From assembly GCF_900115925.1 (NCBI RefSeq), contig NZ_FOYF01000005.1:124001-188000 (forward strand): 64,000 nucleotides of DNA. The letters run 5' to 3'. This stretch comes from Bacillus sp. cl95. GTDB lineage: Bacteria > Bacillota > Bacilli > Bacillales > Cytobacillaceae. This document shows positions 1 to 7,665 of the stretch, piece after piece (position 1 is the stretch's first letter; every line of letters starts with the position of its first letter). The position numbers were made by a program, and so were the translations under genes. A model generated the notes under the pieces. It ran no database searches, had not been told where the DNA came from, and saw only the letters and a program-made list of their open reading frames with translations.

Positions 1-732
1 ACCTCTGTGGTATTTCATCTTTAATTGCAAGCATTTAGGACATTGAACACCCAACAAGATTTCTCTTTTATCAATTTCAAACAACTTTTCAATATCGAAA
101 AACTGGGTAGTGTGTTTATTTAGGAGTAATTTATAAATTTTGCGGATTTCCTTTTTTGAGATGGATTCAGACATAAATTGCTTCTCAAGCTTTTCTATTC
201 TTTCAGGGATATTATTTGCGTAACAAACTTTTTTGAGGTTTTGGCCTTTGAGGATGGTTGAAGAGTAACTGATAACTACCAAATAATCGAGAGGTATATT
301 TAAGGCAAAGTACTTGCTTAATAAAGTTTTCAGTTGGAAGATTTGTCGTCTAGCTTGCGTATGCGGATCGGAAAGTCCCTGTTCTACACCCTTATACGTT
401 CGGATCAATTGGTCATTGTTCTTATCAAAAAATAAAGAACCTGTAATATTCTTTGTTTCTAGTATAAGAAAAAAATGAGTACTTAATAAAAGTGTATCAA
501 TTTGAAAGAATACATCTTTATAAGGTAGACATAAATCATGCAAGATAAAATAATCCTTATCTGAAATGAGTTTCAGTGGAAAATCATTTGCCTTTTCACC
601 ATTGTATCCTGCATTTCTTTTGAGAAATTCCCTCTCAATGAGGGAGTATTTAGGATGCTCTTTTGGAAGTCTTCTTAAAAGGGCTTCTACTAATAGTAGT
701 CTTATTGGCTTTTTTCTTTCTTTAACGATCAA
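1..732 (-). CDS. NERD-domain (nuclease-related) protein, C-terminus cut by window edge
   Basis: The frame is open from a TTG at 732 to base 1 without a stop (about 244 residues), so the C-terminus lies outside the window. A strong ribosome site (GGGAGGAG) sits 5 nt before the TTG. Residues 42-95 carry the NERD pattern: GYNGE, then QIDTLLL, then LETKN, resembling the acidic/lysine core of restriction-type nucleases. The last residues start a Cys-x2-Cys pair (CPKC, near residue 231), probably a zinc ribbon continuing beyond the edge. NERD proteins are widespread in Bacillus; their substrate is unknown. The nuclease role is inferred from the domain only. Confidence 0.8.
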   Translation of the reverse strand, partial: MIVKERKKPIRLLLVEALLRRLPKEHPKYSLIEREFLKRNAGYNGEKANDFPLKLISDKDYFILHDLCLPYKDVFFQIDTLLLSTHFFLILETKNITGSLFFDKNNDQLIRTYKGVEQGLSDPHTQARRQIFQLKTLLSKYFALNIPLDYLVVISYSSTILKGQNLKKVCYANNIPERIEKLEKQFMSESISKKEIRKIYKLLLNKHTTQFFDIEKLFEIDKREILLGVQCPKCLQLKMKYHRG

Positions 733-858
733 ATTTACTCCTCCCTTTTAGTTATCGGAGTAAACTTCTTCAAACAAGAGGATCATTCCTGCCATTTTTG
801 TAAGACTAAATGGCAGTTTTGTGCCTATAGCTGAAATAAAAGAAGTTACTTTTTTCAG

Positions 859-942
859 TCCCGCGCAAAATATCAAAAATCCCGCACACTTTGTTGAAAG
901 TCCCGTGGGATTCCTTTAAAGTCCCGCGGGTTTTAGTTTATA
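859..942. repeat. 21-nt periodic direct-repeat array A
   Basis: Four units begin with TCCCGCG, TCCCGCA, TCCCGTG and TCCCGCG at 859, 880, 901 and 922, exactly 21 nt apart. Sequence between the cores is AT-rich and poorly conserved. The array fills much of the 354-bp gap between the NERD gene and the chemoreceptor gene; the rest holds only the chemoreceptor terminator. Function unknown. Confidence 0.7.
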
Positions 943-1043
943 TTACGCCAAATTGAATTTTCAGAAAACTAATAATCCCTTCATAAAAGAGAACTACCAC
1001 ACCAAGGACTATGATAGGTTTAAATTTTATCCATTCTTTTCTT

Positions 1044-1076
1044 TAAAAAAAGCCAGCCGCTCCATCGCGACTGGCT
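1044..1076 (-). terminator. Terminator of the ywlE-chemoreceptor pair
   Basis: A 10-bp stem (AGCCAG plus four more pairs, one G-U; arms 1051-1060 and 1067-1076) with a 6-nt loop is followed on the minus strand by a run of T. It lies just after the chemoreceptor stop. Confidence 0.85.
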
Positions 1077-1086
1077 TTCATGCTTA

Positions 1087-2376
1087 TTATAATTTAAATC
1101 TCGTAATCGTATTTTTCAGCTTGTCCGCTTGTACTTTCAAGTCGGAGGCAAGTTCATCAACATGTTCAATAACGTCGACCTGTTGTTGAGTCGAAGCGGC
1201 TACCTCTTGAGCTCCCGCAGACGTTTCTTGAGCAATCGCGGCTACTTCCTGTGATTGCGTTGACGTATGCTGGATGTGATCCATTTGGCGGTCGACAAGG
1301 AGCGTAATCGATTTGACCATGCCTGCCATATCATTGACCGTTGCTGTCATCTCTTCGATCACTTCGTTTGTTTTCGTGCCTTTTACAGCTTCACTTGATG
1401 CGGTTGCCACTTGAAGGCTTATTTGTTTTACGACATTTTGAACTTCCGTCTGGATGTTTTGGACTAACTCGGAAATACCTTGAACAGCTTTGGCACTTTC
1501 GTCAGCAAGCTTTCGTACCTCTTCAGCAACGACCGCAAAACCTCTTCCATGGTCTCCCGCTCGAGCGGCTTCAATCGAAGCATTCAATGCGAGCAAATTC
1601 GTTTGTGCCGCAATATCCCCGACAAGCTGGATGATTTGTCCGACTTGGTTTGCATTGTCTTCTAGACGTTGTACTGTTTGCAATGATGCTTGATTATCTT
1701 CAGCAAGGCGCTCAATTCCTGCTACAAGCGACTGAATCACCTGTTTAGAGCGGCTTAGTTCATTGACCATATTCTTCGATACATCTTCAGACGTTTTCGC
1801 TTTCTCCTGAACTTCCTCTGCAATATGAATCACGTCGTTGACTGACTCTACTGTAGCCTGAATGGACGCAGCAGAGTTCTCAGCTCCAAGTGAAATATCA
1901 CTAATGGTTCTAGAAATGGCCTCAGCCTGTTCAGCGGACAATGCTGATTGCTGTGAAATAGCGATGACTTTCTCATTTGTTTCTTTGAAGTTATCATCGA
2001 TGTGATGAACCATTTCTCTGATATTCGCAAGCATGTTGTTAAACGCTTCACCTAGAGAGCGAATTTCGTCATCGGACTTAGCAAGCTTTACATCCTCGCT
2101 AATATCGCCGTTTGCTGCTTTTAGCGCTACTTTTTCAAGACTTTGAAGAGATTTTGTAATGAATCCAGCTGCAAAAAACGCTAGAATTCCTGACCACATA
2201 ATTCCTAGGATCAGTGTGATTACCGTAAACATGCCTTGACTAACTGCTTTTTCAAAAAACGGATAAACCAAATAGATAAATAGAGCCGATGTTGTGTAAG
2301 TAATGACTGCTAGCGTTGTTGTAAACAGAACCAGTTTCTTTCTCAACCCAAACTTGTAACGCTTTTTCTCTTCCAT
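1087..2376 (-). CDS. Methyl-accepting chemotaxis protein without a large external sensor domain
   Basis: A 429-residue chemoreceptor. Two membrane segments (about residues 12-35 and 49-72) are separated by only a short external loop, so there is no sizeable ligand-binding ectodomain. A HAMP domain follows (about 73-125). The rest is the coiled-coil signalling domain with the conserved hairpin tip ([20 protein letters not shown]) that contacts CheA/CheW. I start at the ATG at 2376, preceded by AGGGGG; a start at 2400 would lie inside ywlE without a good ribosome site. The start is 1 nt past the ywlE stop, which indicates translational coupling. The signal sensed is unknown; it may be membrane state or a cytoplasmic cue. 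Confidence 0.88.
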   Translation of the reverse strand: MEEKKRYKFGLRKKLVLFTTTLAVITYTTSALFIYLVYPFFEKAVSQGMFTVITLILGIMWSGILAFFAAGFITKSLQSLEKVALKAANGDISEDVKLAKSDDEIRSLGEAFNNMLANIREMVHHIDDNFKETNEKVIAISQQSALSAEQAEAISRTISDISLGAENSAASIQATVESVNDVIHIAEEVQEKAKTSEDVSKNMVNELSRSKQVIQSLVAGIERLAEDNQASLQTVQRLEDNANQVGQIIQLVGDIAAQTNLLALNASIEAARAGDHGRGFAVVAEEVRKLADESAKAVQGISELVQNIQTEVQNVVKQISLQVATASSEAVKGTKTNEVIEEMTATVNDMAGMVKSITLLVDRQMDHIQHTSTQSQEVAAIAQETSAGAQEVAASTQQQVDVIEHVDELASDLKVQADKLKNTITRFKL

Positions 2377-2377
2377 G

Positions 2378-2836
2378 TTATCCCCCTGAAGTTTTTTCAT
2401 TATTTAACCGCTCAATGGCTGAATCTATATTCTGCTCAATCTCGCGATAGGCTTCCCGGTAGTGATTCAAATTGCCGCCGAATGGGTCACCGATGTCCGC
2501 TGACGAGACGGAACCAGCGAATTCTTTTAACGTAAAAGTTTTCTGGGCAGCTTCGGTAAAGTGATGCAAGATGACACTCTTATGAGAAGCAGTCATGGTC
2601 AGGATATGCGTTGCCCACTTTACATCGTCTTCTGAAAGCTGTTTTGATGTATGCTCATGTTGGATTTCATTTTCCTTAAGGACACTTTTTGCATGATCGG
2701 AAGCATCGCTGCCAACTGCTGCATACACACCAGCTGATCTCACTTCGACCTCTGATAGATTTCGATTTTTTAAAATTGCTTCTGCCATCGGGCTGCGGCA
2801 AGTGTTGCCAGTACAAACAAATAGGATACGTTGCAT
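2378..2836 (-). CDS. ywlE: Protein-arginine phosphatase, low-molecular-weight phosphatase family
   Basis: A 152-residue protein with the family's N-terminal P-loop CTGNTCRS (Cys8 to Arg14) and the distal general-acid motif DPFGG. A threonine in the loop (CTGNT) rather than the isoleucine usual in tyrosine phosphatases is the feature that makes B. subtilis YwlE specific for phosphoarginine, so arginine phosphatase opposing McsB is the best call. I chose the ATG at 2836 because AAGGAGG precedes it by 10 nt. It is followed immediately by the chemoreceptor gene and is upstream of mntP and tsaC, as in the B. subtilis ywl cluster. Confidence 0.9.
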   Translation of the reverse strand: MQRILFVCTGNTCRSPMAEAILKNRNLSEVEVRSAGVYAAVGSDASDHAKSVLKENEIQHEHTSKQLSEDDVKWATHILTMTASHKSVILHHFTEAAQKTFTLKEFAGSVSSADIGDPFGGNLNHYREAYREIEQNIDSAIERLNNEKTSGG

Positions 2837-3052
2837 GAGAGTTTGCCTCCTTTTTTCTATCATTATAGAGCAATTCTTCATGCCGAATACAGAGGAATGA
2901 ATTTCACCTCTCTCTTAATAAATCGGCATGAAATTATCATATCTTAAGCGGTTTCTTGAAAAATTATATTTCTAAGGTGTAAAAGTGAATATCCTGTGAC
3001 AATTTGGTTGTGATGATCCGCCAAACCTTTCGACAACCCCATCCATCCTCAC

Positions 3053-3089
3053 AATAAAAAAACACCACACCCATTTTCGGTTGTGGTGT
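3053..3089 (-). terminator. mntP terminator
   Basis: Stem of ACACCACA with TGTGGTGT (3062-3069 and 3082-3089), extended by two further pairs, followed on the minus strand by a T run. It lies 8 nt after the mntP stop. Confidence 0.85.
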
Positions 3090-3096
3090 ATTCCTT

Positions 3097-3651
3097 TTAA
3101 AAAGGCAACAATAATTTCAAACCGAAGGCAAACAAAATACTGCCTCCCAAGGCTTCCCCATAATGGCCAAACCAGCCCTGCACCTTACGCCCTAGCAGTA
3201 AACCTAGCCACGTCTGGATGGTTGCGGCTATCCCGAAACAAATGATGACGAGTGCGGTTTTTGCGCCGTAAATACCGAGCGTCAAGCCGACTGAAAAACT
3301 ATCAAGACTGACGCTTAATGCAAATATCAATAAGCCTAGACCAGCTGGGGTAATCACACTTTCTTCGTCTTTCTTCAGACTGGATAAAACCATCTGAACG
3401 CCTAGCATCACCAGTAATCCACCGCCTATGTATGAAGCAAACGTCCCAAATTGATCAGAAAGGAATTTTCCGGCTATCATGCCAAACAACGGCATGATGA
3501 CATGGAATATTCCAATCGTGAGACCGATTCGAAGGATTTGCCGTAGCCGCAATTTATACATCCCCATTCCGAGGCCGATCGAAAATGCATCCATCCCTAG
3601 TGCAAACGCCATTAATACGAGCGTCACGACTTCCCCAACCATTGCTGCCAT
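3097..3651 (-). CDS. mntP: Manganese efflux pump MntP
   Basis: A 184-residue, six-helix membrane protein built from two DUF204 repeats. Each repeat carries the Asp-containing metal motif: [12 protein letters not shown] near residue 19 and [12 protein letters not shown] in the second half. MntP exports Mn2+ and prevents manganese toxicity. The start is supported by AAGGGGG 6 nt before the ATG. Position between ywlE and ywlC matches B. subtilis ywlD. I saw no yybP-ykoY manganese riboswitch in the short upstream gap. Confidence 0.9.
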   Translation of the reverse strand: MAAMVGEVVTLVLMAFALGMDAFSIGLGMGMYKLRLRQILRIGLTIGIFHVIMPLFGMIAGKFLSDQFGTFASYIGGGLLVMLGVQMVLSSLKKDEESVITPAGLGLLIFALSVSLDSFSVGLTLGIYGAKTALVIICFGIAATIQTWLGLLLGRKVQGWFGHYGEALGGSILFAFGLKLLLPF

Positions 3652-3706
3652 TCTTTCGCCCCCTTGGACTTGCTAATTCAACATATGCACGTCCAAAGGA
3701 AAATAG

Positions 3707-3740
3707 AACGAGGGTCTTCCTGGAAAGAAAGACCCTCGTT
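3707..3740. terminator. Palindromic terminator, probably belonging to tsaC
   Basis: A perfect 12-bp stem (AACGAGGGTCTT, 3707-3718, with its complement at 3729-3740). The plus side is followed by TTTTATT and the minus side by a weaker T-rich stretch. It would normally follow the tsaC stop directly but is now 184 nt away because a repeat copy (3751-3923) lies between. Confidence 0.75.
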
Positions 3741-3750
3741 TTTTATTCTA

Positions 3751-3923
3751 GACTCTTTTCGTAAACTTTATTGCTTCACATGCAGATCTAAAAATCGGCT
3801 TCTGGATTTTCACAATTTTTTATGAATTCTTCTTTCAGGAACTTCCCGAAAAGAGCCCCGAAGCCAAAAGAAATACGAAATGAGAGTAACATCCGAAAAG
3901 CAACAATCAATGCGAAAACAGCC
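3751..3923 (-). mobile_element. R3 miniature inverted-repeat element, copy 1
   Basis: A 173-bp non-coding element starting GACTCTTTTCG and ending CGAAAACAGCC, which form imperfect terminal inverted repeats. It is flanked by TTATTCTA (3743-3750) and TTATTCTG (3924-3931), an 8-bp target duplication with one mismatch. The right duplication contains the tsaC stop codon, so the element landed exactly behind the gene. About 75-80% similar by eye to copies at 5654 and 28549, in the opposite orientation. Confidence 0.85.
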
Positions 3924-4958
3924 TTATTCTGTAATGATCTTATTGCCCGCTGCTTTTAGCAATCGATTCATGATTGCCTGGCCAACACCAGCCGTTGAAA
4001 AAATTTCACTGTAAATCAAATCGAGTCCTTCATCATTGAAGGTTCTTAAAGTTTCATATAAAGCACTGGCAACCGTTTCCGGCTTCTCCCTTTGTCCACA
4101 TGCGATGACCGCATCCGCCGTGTAGTGATGAAGATTTTCTGAAGTCGTCAGTATGCCCACCCGCAAACCTTCCCTTTTTTTCTCATCAACGAGATGTTGA
4201 AGGAAACTGGTACTGCCATCCACAATGTATAGTGGTGCATCTGGAGCATAGTGGCGATATTTCATACCAGGAGATTTCGGCTTTAAGGCTTCATCTTGCA
4301 GTGAAGGATCCACTGTCACTTCTCCAACTACATCTGCCAGCTGCTCTTTTGTGATTCCACCGGGCCTTAGGATTACCGGAATCGTTTCTGTACAATCGAC
4401 TACTGTTGACTCGAGACCAACTCCTGTTAAGCCTCCGTCCACAATTCCGGCGATCTTTCCTAATAAGTCATCCATGACGTGCTTTGCCGAAGTAGGACTT
4501 GGTTTACCAGACTGATTGGCACTTGGCGCAGCAATCGGCAAACCACACTTCTCCAATACCGCAAGTGCTACGGGATGATCAGGAATCCTGACAGCAACCG
4601 TGTTTAGACCAGCAGAAGCTTTTGCAGAAAGGGCACCTTCACGCTTTTTTAAAATAATCGTCAAAGGACCAGGCCAAAAGGCTTCCATAAGCTTGGCCGC
4701 TTTGTCTGGAACTTCCTCTACAAAACTGTCAATTTGAGATTTTGTTGCAACATGAATGATAAGAGGATTATCGGATGGTCGACCTTTAGCTGCAAAGATT
4801 TTCGCGACTGCTTCATCACTATTTGCATTACCTGCAAGTCCATAAACCGTCTCGGTCGGTATCGCAATTACTTCATTATCCATCAAAAATTGAGCCGCTT
4901 CTTCTATTTCTAAAACATTATCCACAGGGTTATCCACTAACCAACGTTTTGTCTCCAT
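3924..4958 (-). CDS. tsaC: L-threonylcarbamoyladenylate synthase (long, Sua5-type)
   Basis: A 344-residue protein: an N-terminal YrdC/TsaC domain (about residues 15-205, with PTETVYGLAG and the KGRPSDNPLI nucleotide-binding stretch) followed by a C-terminal Sua5 domain reached through a linker ending SPGMKYRHYAP. It makes threonylcarbamoyl-AMP for the t6A37 modification of ANN-decoding tRNAs. Equivalent to B. subtilis ywlC. The ribosome site AAGGTGG overlaps a DnaA-box-like TTATCCACC, and two more boxes lie in the first codons, so DnaA binding could affect expression. The 3' end abuts a repeat insertion. Confidence 0.93.
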   Translation of the reverse strand: METKRWLVDNPVDNVLEIEEAAQFLMDNEVIAIPTETVYGLAGNANSDEAVAKIFAAKGRPSDNPLIIHVATKSQIDSFVEEVPDKAAKLMEAFWPGPLTIILKKREGALSAKASAGLNTVAVRIPDHPVALAVLEKCGLPIAAPSANQSGKPSPTSAKHVMDDLLGKIAGIVDGGLTGVGLESTVVDCTETIPVILRPGGITKEQLADVVGEVTVDPSLQDEALKPKSPGMKYRHYAPDAPLYIVDGSTSFLQHLVDEKKREGLRVGILTTSENLHHYTADAVIACGQREKPETVASALYETLRTFNDEGLDLIYSEIFSTAGVGQAIMNRLLKAAGNKIITE

Positions 4959-5169
4959 AGTTATCCACCTTCAAAGATTACAATCTCTATTTAAAAAATG
5001 CTTCAAAAGACTTATAATTTCCAGTAAGTACGCTAGAAAGTATAAAAGAAGCAGGGGATAAATACAAGTCTTATCCACAAATTGTGCATAACTTTATCCA
5101 AACGGTGGATAACTTTGTGGATATACCCACAATTATAGAGAAAATTTTAAAAATAATGAGTTATCCACA
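4918..5169. promoter_or_regulatory. DnaA-box cluster around the tsaC (ywlC) start
   Basis: Nine matches or near-matches to the DnaA box TTATNCACA lie within 252 bp. Exact boxes: 4918-4926, 5071-5079, 5083-5091 (reverse, TTATGCACA) and 5161-5169. One or two mismatches: 4930-4938, 4961-4969, 5094-5102, 5104-5112 (reverse) and 5116-5124 (reverse). Five are packed in 5071-5124, on both strands. I recall that B. subtilis has oriC-proximal DnaA-box clusters that limit initiation, and that one is at ywlC. Function here is inferred. Confidence 0.8.
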
Positions 5170-5579
5170 CATAAAACCCGTTGAACGTGCTGGCTGTCGG
5201 TTATTTCAACTGGGAGTTCCTTGCTATCCACATGCCTAAATCCTAGCACTTGAAAGAACGGAATCGCTCCCGGTTTATTTGTCGCCAAGTATAATGTCTC
5301 GATTCCCTTCGCTTTTGCTAAAACTAGCATCCTATCAAACAAGACAAAAATATCTTTTTCTGCCATACCTGGGGCAATGGCAAGGGAGCGTAGTAAACCC
5401 GCCTTGCCAGCAGGCTCAATTCCGAGCGTACCTTTCGTATTTCCCTGCTCGTCTTCTAGTAAAAGAAAGTACTGAGCCGTTTCCTCTGTGATTCCCTCAA
5501 TTCCTAGTTTCGCTTTAGTCAGGAAATCCTGCAGTTTTTTCACATCATTTTCATCAGCATAACGGATCGTCGCTTGCAT
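5133..5579 (-). CDS. ywlB: GNAT-family N-acetyltransferase (YwlB-like)
   Basis: A 148-residue single-domain GNAT protein. Visible features are the central strand LLRSLAIAPG, where acetyl-CoA binding begins, and the late segment GAIPFFQVLGFRHV typical of the family's C-terminal half. The usual Q/RxxGxG/A loop is not textbook (APGMAEKDIF), so substrate and even activity are open. I prefer the ATG at 5579, preceded by AGAGG at 8 nt, over the GTG at 5588, which overlaps that site. Its last codons run into the DnaA-box cluster. Position matches ywlB of B. subtilis. Confidence 0.75.
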   Translation of the reverse strand: MQATIRYADENDVKKLQDFLTKAKLGIEGITEETAQYFLLLEDEQGNTKGTLGIEPAGKAGLLRSLAIAPGMAEKDIFVLFDRMLVLAKAKGIETLYLATNKPGAIPFFQVLGFRHVDSKELPVEITDSQHVQRVLCVDNSLFLKFSL

Positions 5580-5653
5580 GTTCTCCACCTCTTTTTAGGA
5601 TTCTACTCTATGAATATGAAAAGGTAGAGAAAGTAGAACCATATTTAATAAAA

Positions 5654-5824
5654 GGCTGTTTTCACATTTATTGTTGCCTTTCGAATACACTCTCATCCTG
5701 CATGTTTTATGGCTTCGGGGCTCTCTTCGAGAAGTTCCTGAACCAATATTCATAAAGAGTCGTAAAAATCCAGAAGCCGATTTTTCTTTTATTTTTGAAT
5801 GCAACAGAGTTTACGAAAAGAGCC
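5654..5824 (+). mobile_element. R3 miniature inverted-repeat element, copy 2
   Basis: A 171-bp copy starting GGCTGTTTTC and ending CGAAAAGAGCC. Flanks TAATAAAA (5646-5653) and TAAGAGAA (5825-5832) agree at 6 of 8 positions, consistent with a decayed 8-bp target duplication. It fills most of the gap between the GNAT gene and the KGG gene. Short spurious frames on both strands here do not look coding. Confidence 0.8.
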
Positions 5825-5876
5825 TAAGAGAAAAACGACAGCTAACTGCTGCCGTCTATCTCTTTCACATTTTCAA

Positions 5877-6233
5877 TTAGTTGTTGGATTTACGCCCTCT
5901 ACCATTCAAGGGATTATTACCGTTTTGGCTTCTTGCTTCTCCGCCTTTACGACCAATTTCCTGGAAGAAATCCCTGTCATGATTTTCAGACGTTGTTTCG
6001 CCACCTTTACGACCAATTTCCTGATAGAAATCACTGTCATGGTTTTGAGCAGTCGATTCTCCACCTTTGCGGCCGATTTCCTGGTAGAATTCTTTATCGT
6101 ACTTCTGGCTCGTCGCTTTTCCGCCTTTGCTGCCAATTTGTTGATAGAATGTTTTATCGTGTTTTTTTCGCGTTGCCTTACCGCCTAGGCGGCCTCGCTC
6201 TTCATGTGTAAGCTTTTGACTATTTGTTGTCAT
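5877..6233 (-). CDS. KGG-repeat general stress protein (GsiB-like)
   Basis: A 118-residue, very hydrophilic protein with tandem units of 20 residues built around FYQEIGRKGG; five KGG/LGG units are visible between residues 15 and 105. This is the stress-induced KGG (plant LEA-like) family to which B. subtilis GsiB belongs, thought to protect cells in desiccation or glucose starvation. AGGAGG lies 8 nt before the ATG. A sigma-B promoter is upstream (6276-6301). The DNA repeat of about 60 bp is simply the coding repeat. Function is by family only. Confidence 0.88.
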   Translation of the reverse strand: MTTNSQKLTHEERGRLGGKATRKKHDKTFYQQIGSKGGKATSQKYDKEFYQEIGRKGGESTAQNHDSDFYQEIGRKGGETTSENHDRDFFQEIGRKGGEARSQNGNNPLNGRGRKSNN

Positions 6234-6275
6234 GAGAAGATACCTCCTAAGAAGTTTTGCTACCTACGCCTACTT

Positions 6276-6301
6276 ATACCCTCTTTAGAAGCTAATCAAT
6301 C
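6276..6301 (-). promoter_or_regulatory. Sigma-B promoter of the KGG stress gene
   Basis: On the minus strand GATTGA, 14 nt, GGGTAT. The -10 box is the exact sigma-B consensus and the -35 box matches GTTTAA at 4 of 6. It lies about 43 nt before the start codon, and the gene family is a known general-stress target. Confidence 0.7.
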
Positions 6302-6382
6302 TCTTAGAAATATGAAACCTTCCCCTTTGGTAAAAAGGAATAAACAAAATTAAAAGTGCTGCCTGATTACGGCAGCACCATA

Positions 6383-7255
6383 TTAGAACAATTTGTCCCA
6401 TAATTCTTTTACAAAAAATTTCACTTTTACTTCTTCTTCTTCATTTTCAACATAAACCGGCTCTTGTTTTTCTTCTTCTTCAGTGTCAATCAGTCTTGGA
6501 TTTGTTGTTCTCTTCGCTTCTTTTTCAGTTTTTTCTTTTACAACTAATTTCTTTTCCACTTTTTCAACATGTTCCGAATGCGAGACTTCTTCCTCATCCT
6601 CTTCGTTGGCATTCATTTCAGTAGCTTGCACTTCCGATACTACCTGCTTTGTTACTTGCTTTTCTTCATCTGCCTTTTTAGCAGCCACCTGTTGCTTCTT
6701 TTCCTCTTCAAAACCGTCACTTACAGCTACACCATTAGCAAAATCCAGAAAGCATAATGGTGGATAAAGGACGCACCACCAATTCGCACCCTTTGCTTCG
6801 CCCAATGTAATCAAAATCGCTTCATATTCACCTGCTGGATACAAGAATTGTCCGTATAGCTTTGTTGGAAACTGTACTTTACCAAATTTAACTTTAACTG
6901 TTTGTTTTGAACCTTGTTCAAGCACGACTTGCTCAGCAATTTCCTGTATCTCTGGTAATTTGGACTGAAGTAGGGTTCTCGCCCCCTCTACAGAAGTCAA
7001 CTCTGAAACCCATTCTGTAATACTTTTGTTCACTTCATCGCGAACAAGTCTCTTTAATGCTTGATCCTCACTACTATCACTATTTGCTAGAATCCGAAGG
7101 CGTATTGCCTCGTTTGGAATCACGATCGCTTCCTTTGCCGTCACTTCATTTTTCGGTATATATAAACTCATTATTGTTCCAAGTGATAATATCAATAGGT
7201 ATGCTAACACTAAGTATTTATTTCTCATCCCCTGCACCATCCCTTCACTATCCAC
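6383..7255 (-). CDS. spoIIR: Stage II sporulation protein R, with an enlarged acidic C-terminal insert
   Basis: Secreted forespore signal that triggers SpoIIGA to process pro-sigma-E in the mother cell. An N-terminal signal/anchor segment (about residues 12-32) precedes the conserved domain with RLRILANSDSSEDQALK and the strongly conserved WWCVLYPPLCFLDF. The final VKVKFFVKELWDKLF matches the usual family end. Between these, about residues 185-275 are a Glu/Lys-rich insert that makes the protein 290 residues, clearly longer than the roughly 220 I recall for B. subtilis. The start is uncertain: GTG at 7255, ATG at 7240 and ATG at 7228 are in frame and none has a clean ribosome site. Confidence 0.9.
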   Translation of the reverse strand: MDSEGMVQGMRNKYLVLAYLLILSLGTIMSLYIPKNEVTAKEAIVIPNEAIRLRILANSDSSEDQALKRLVRDEVNKSITEWVSELTSVEGARTLLQSKLPEIQEIAEQVVLEQGSKQTVKVKFGKVQFPTKLYGQFLYPAGEYEAILITLGEAKGANWWCVLYPPLCFLDFANGVAVSDGFEEEKKQQVAAKKADEEKQVTKQVVSEVQATEMNANEEDEEEVSHSEHVEKVEKKLVVKEKTEKEAKRTTNPRLIDTEEEEKQEPVYVENEEEEVKVKFFVKELWDKLF

Positions 7256-7304
7256 AGTCTGGCCAGATTCAGAAAATCTTAAACTAGTAAAATGGGATTT
7301 TTGT

Positions 7305-7425
7305 TTTTTTCGTCTAGTCTTCTGATTATTTCCCTTTTTGCTAAAATAATCTCCCCTCGTTCTGAATGAATCTCTACCATTTTAAGTTATTTTCGTCCAA
7401 TCTCGAATTAATTTCTACTTTGGGT
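7305..7425. repeat. 21-nt periodic direct-repeat array B
   Basis: Pyrimidine-rich cores recur at 7311, 7332, 7353, 7374, 7395 and 7416, 21 nt apart; examples are ATTTCCC, AATCTCCCC, AATCTCTACC, ATTTTCGTCC and AATTTCTAC. The array lies between spoIIR and repeat R1 copy a, in a 410-bp gene-free stretch that otherwise holds R1a and the prmC terminator. Confidence 0.6.
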
Positions 7426-7449
7426 AGACCACTGCAATTTTTCCATTAT

Positions 7450-7626
7450 CGCTCTGTTAAATTTGTTTGTTGATTTCCGTTCCAGTCGCTTGCTTTCCTC
7501 TGACGAATTATGAAAAAGCCCTAGTGCCGGCTTTTTCAAGAGCAAATTCGTCTTGGGGGCGGTCGGGGAGCCTCCTCCACTCCAATCAACAAAGTGCAGA
7601 GAATCAACAATGTTCATTAACTTAGC
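7450..7626 (+). mobile_element. R1 repeat element, copy a, carrying the nested hairpin module
   Basis: Outer arms start CGCTCTGTTAA and end TTAACTTAGC; the inner arms are GTTGATTTCCG (7469) and CTCCAATCAAC (ending 7590). The middle holds a hairpin module at 7502-7552 (GACGAATT with AATTCGTC enclosing GAAAAAGCC with GGCTTTTTC). The GC-rich right half is truncated compared with copies c and e. No target duplication is visible here. Confidence 0.75.
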
Positions 7627-7630
7627 AAAT

Positions 7631-7663
7631 CAAAAAGCCCCGAACCGATTTTGGTCCGAGACT
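7631..7663 (-). terminator. prfA-prmC terminator
   Basis: Minus strand: an 11-bp stem AGTCTCGGACC with GGTTCGGGGCT (several G-U pairs), loop of 6, then TTTTTG. It begins 3 nt after the prmC stop. Confidence 0.75.
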
Positions 7664-7665
7664 GT

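Noticed and set aside
4900-5170. A second replication origin
   Set aside because: The DnaA boxes alone do not make an origin; there is no AT-rich unwinding region next to dnaA/dnaN and the neighbours are housekeeping genes.
5671-5880. 69-codon frame on the plus strand and one on the minus strand before the KGG gene
   Set aside because: They lie in R3 copy 2, and the frames are broken in the other R3 copies.
5900-6220. About 60-bp DNA repeats, CRISPR-like at first view
   Set aside because: They are the coding repeats of the KGG protein, in frame, with no spacers.
6483-6767. 94-codon plus-strand frame opposite spoIIR
   Set aside because: Ser/Phe-rich shadow of the Glu/Lys-rich insert on the other strand; no ribosome site.
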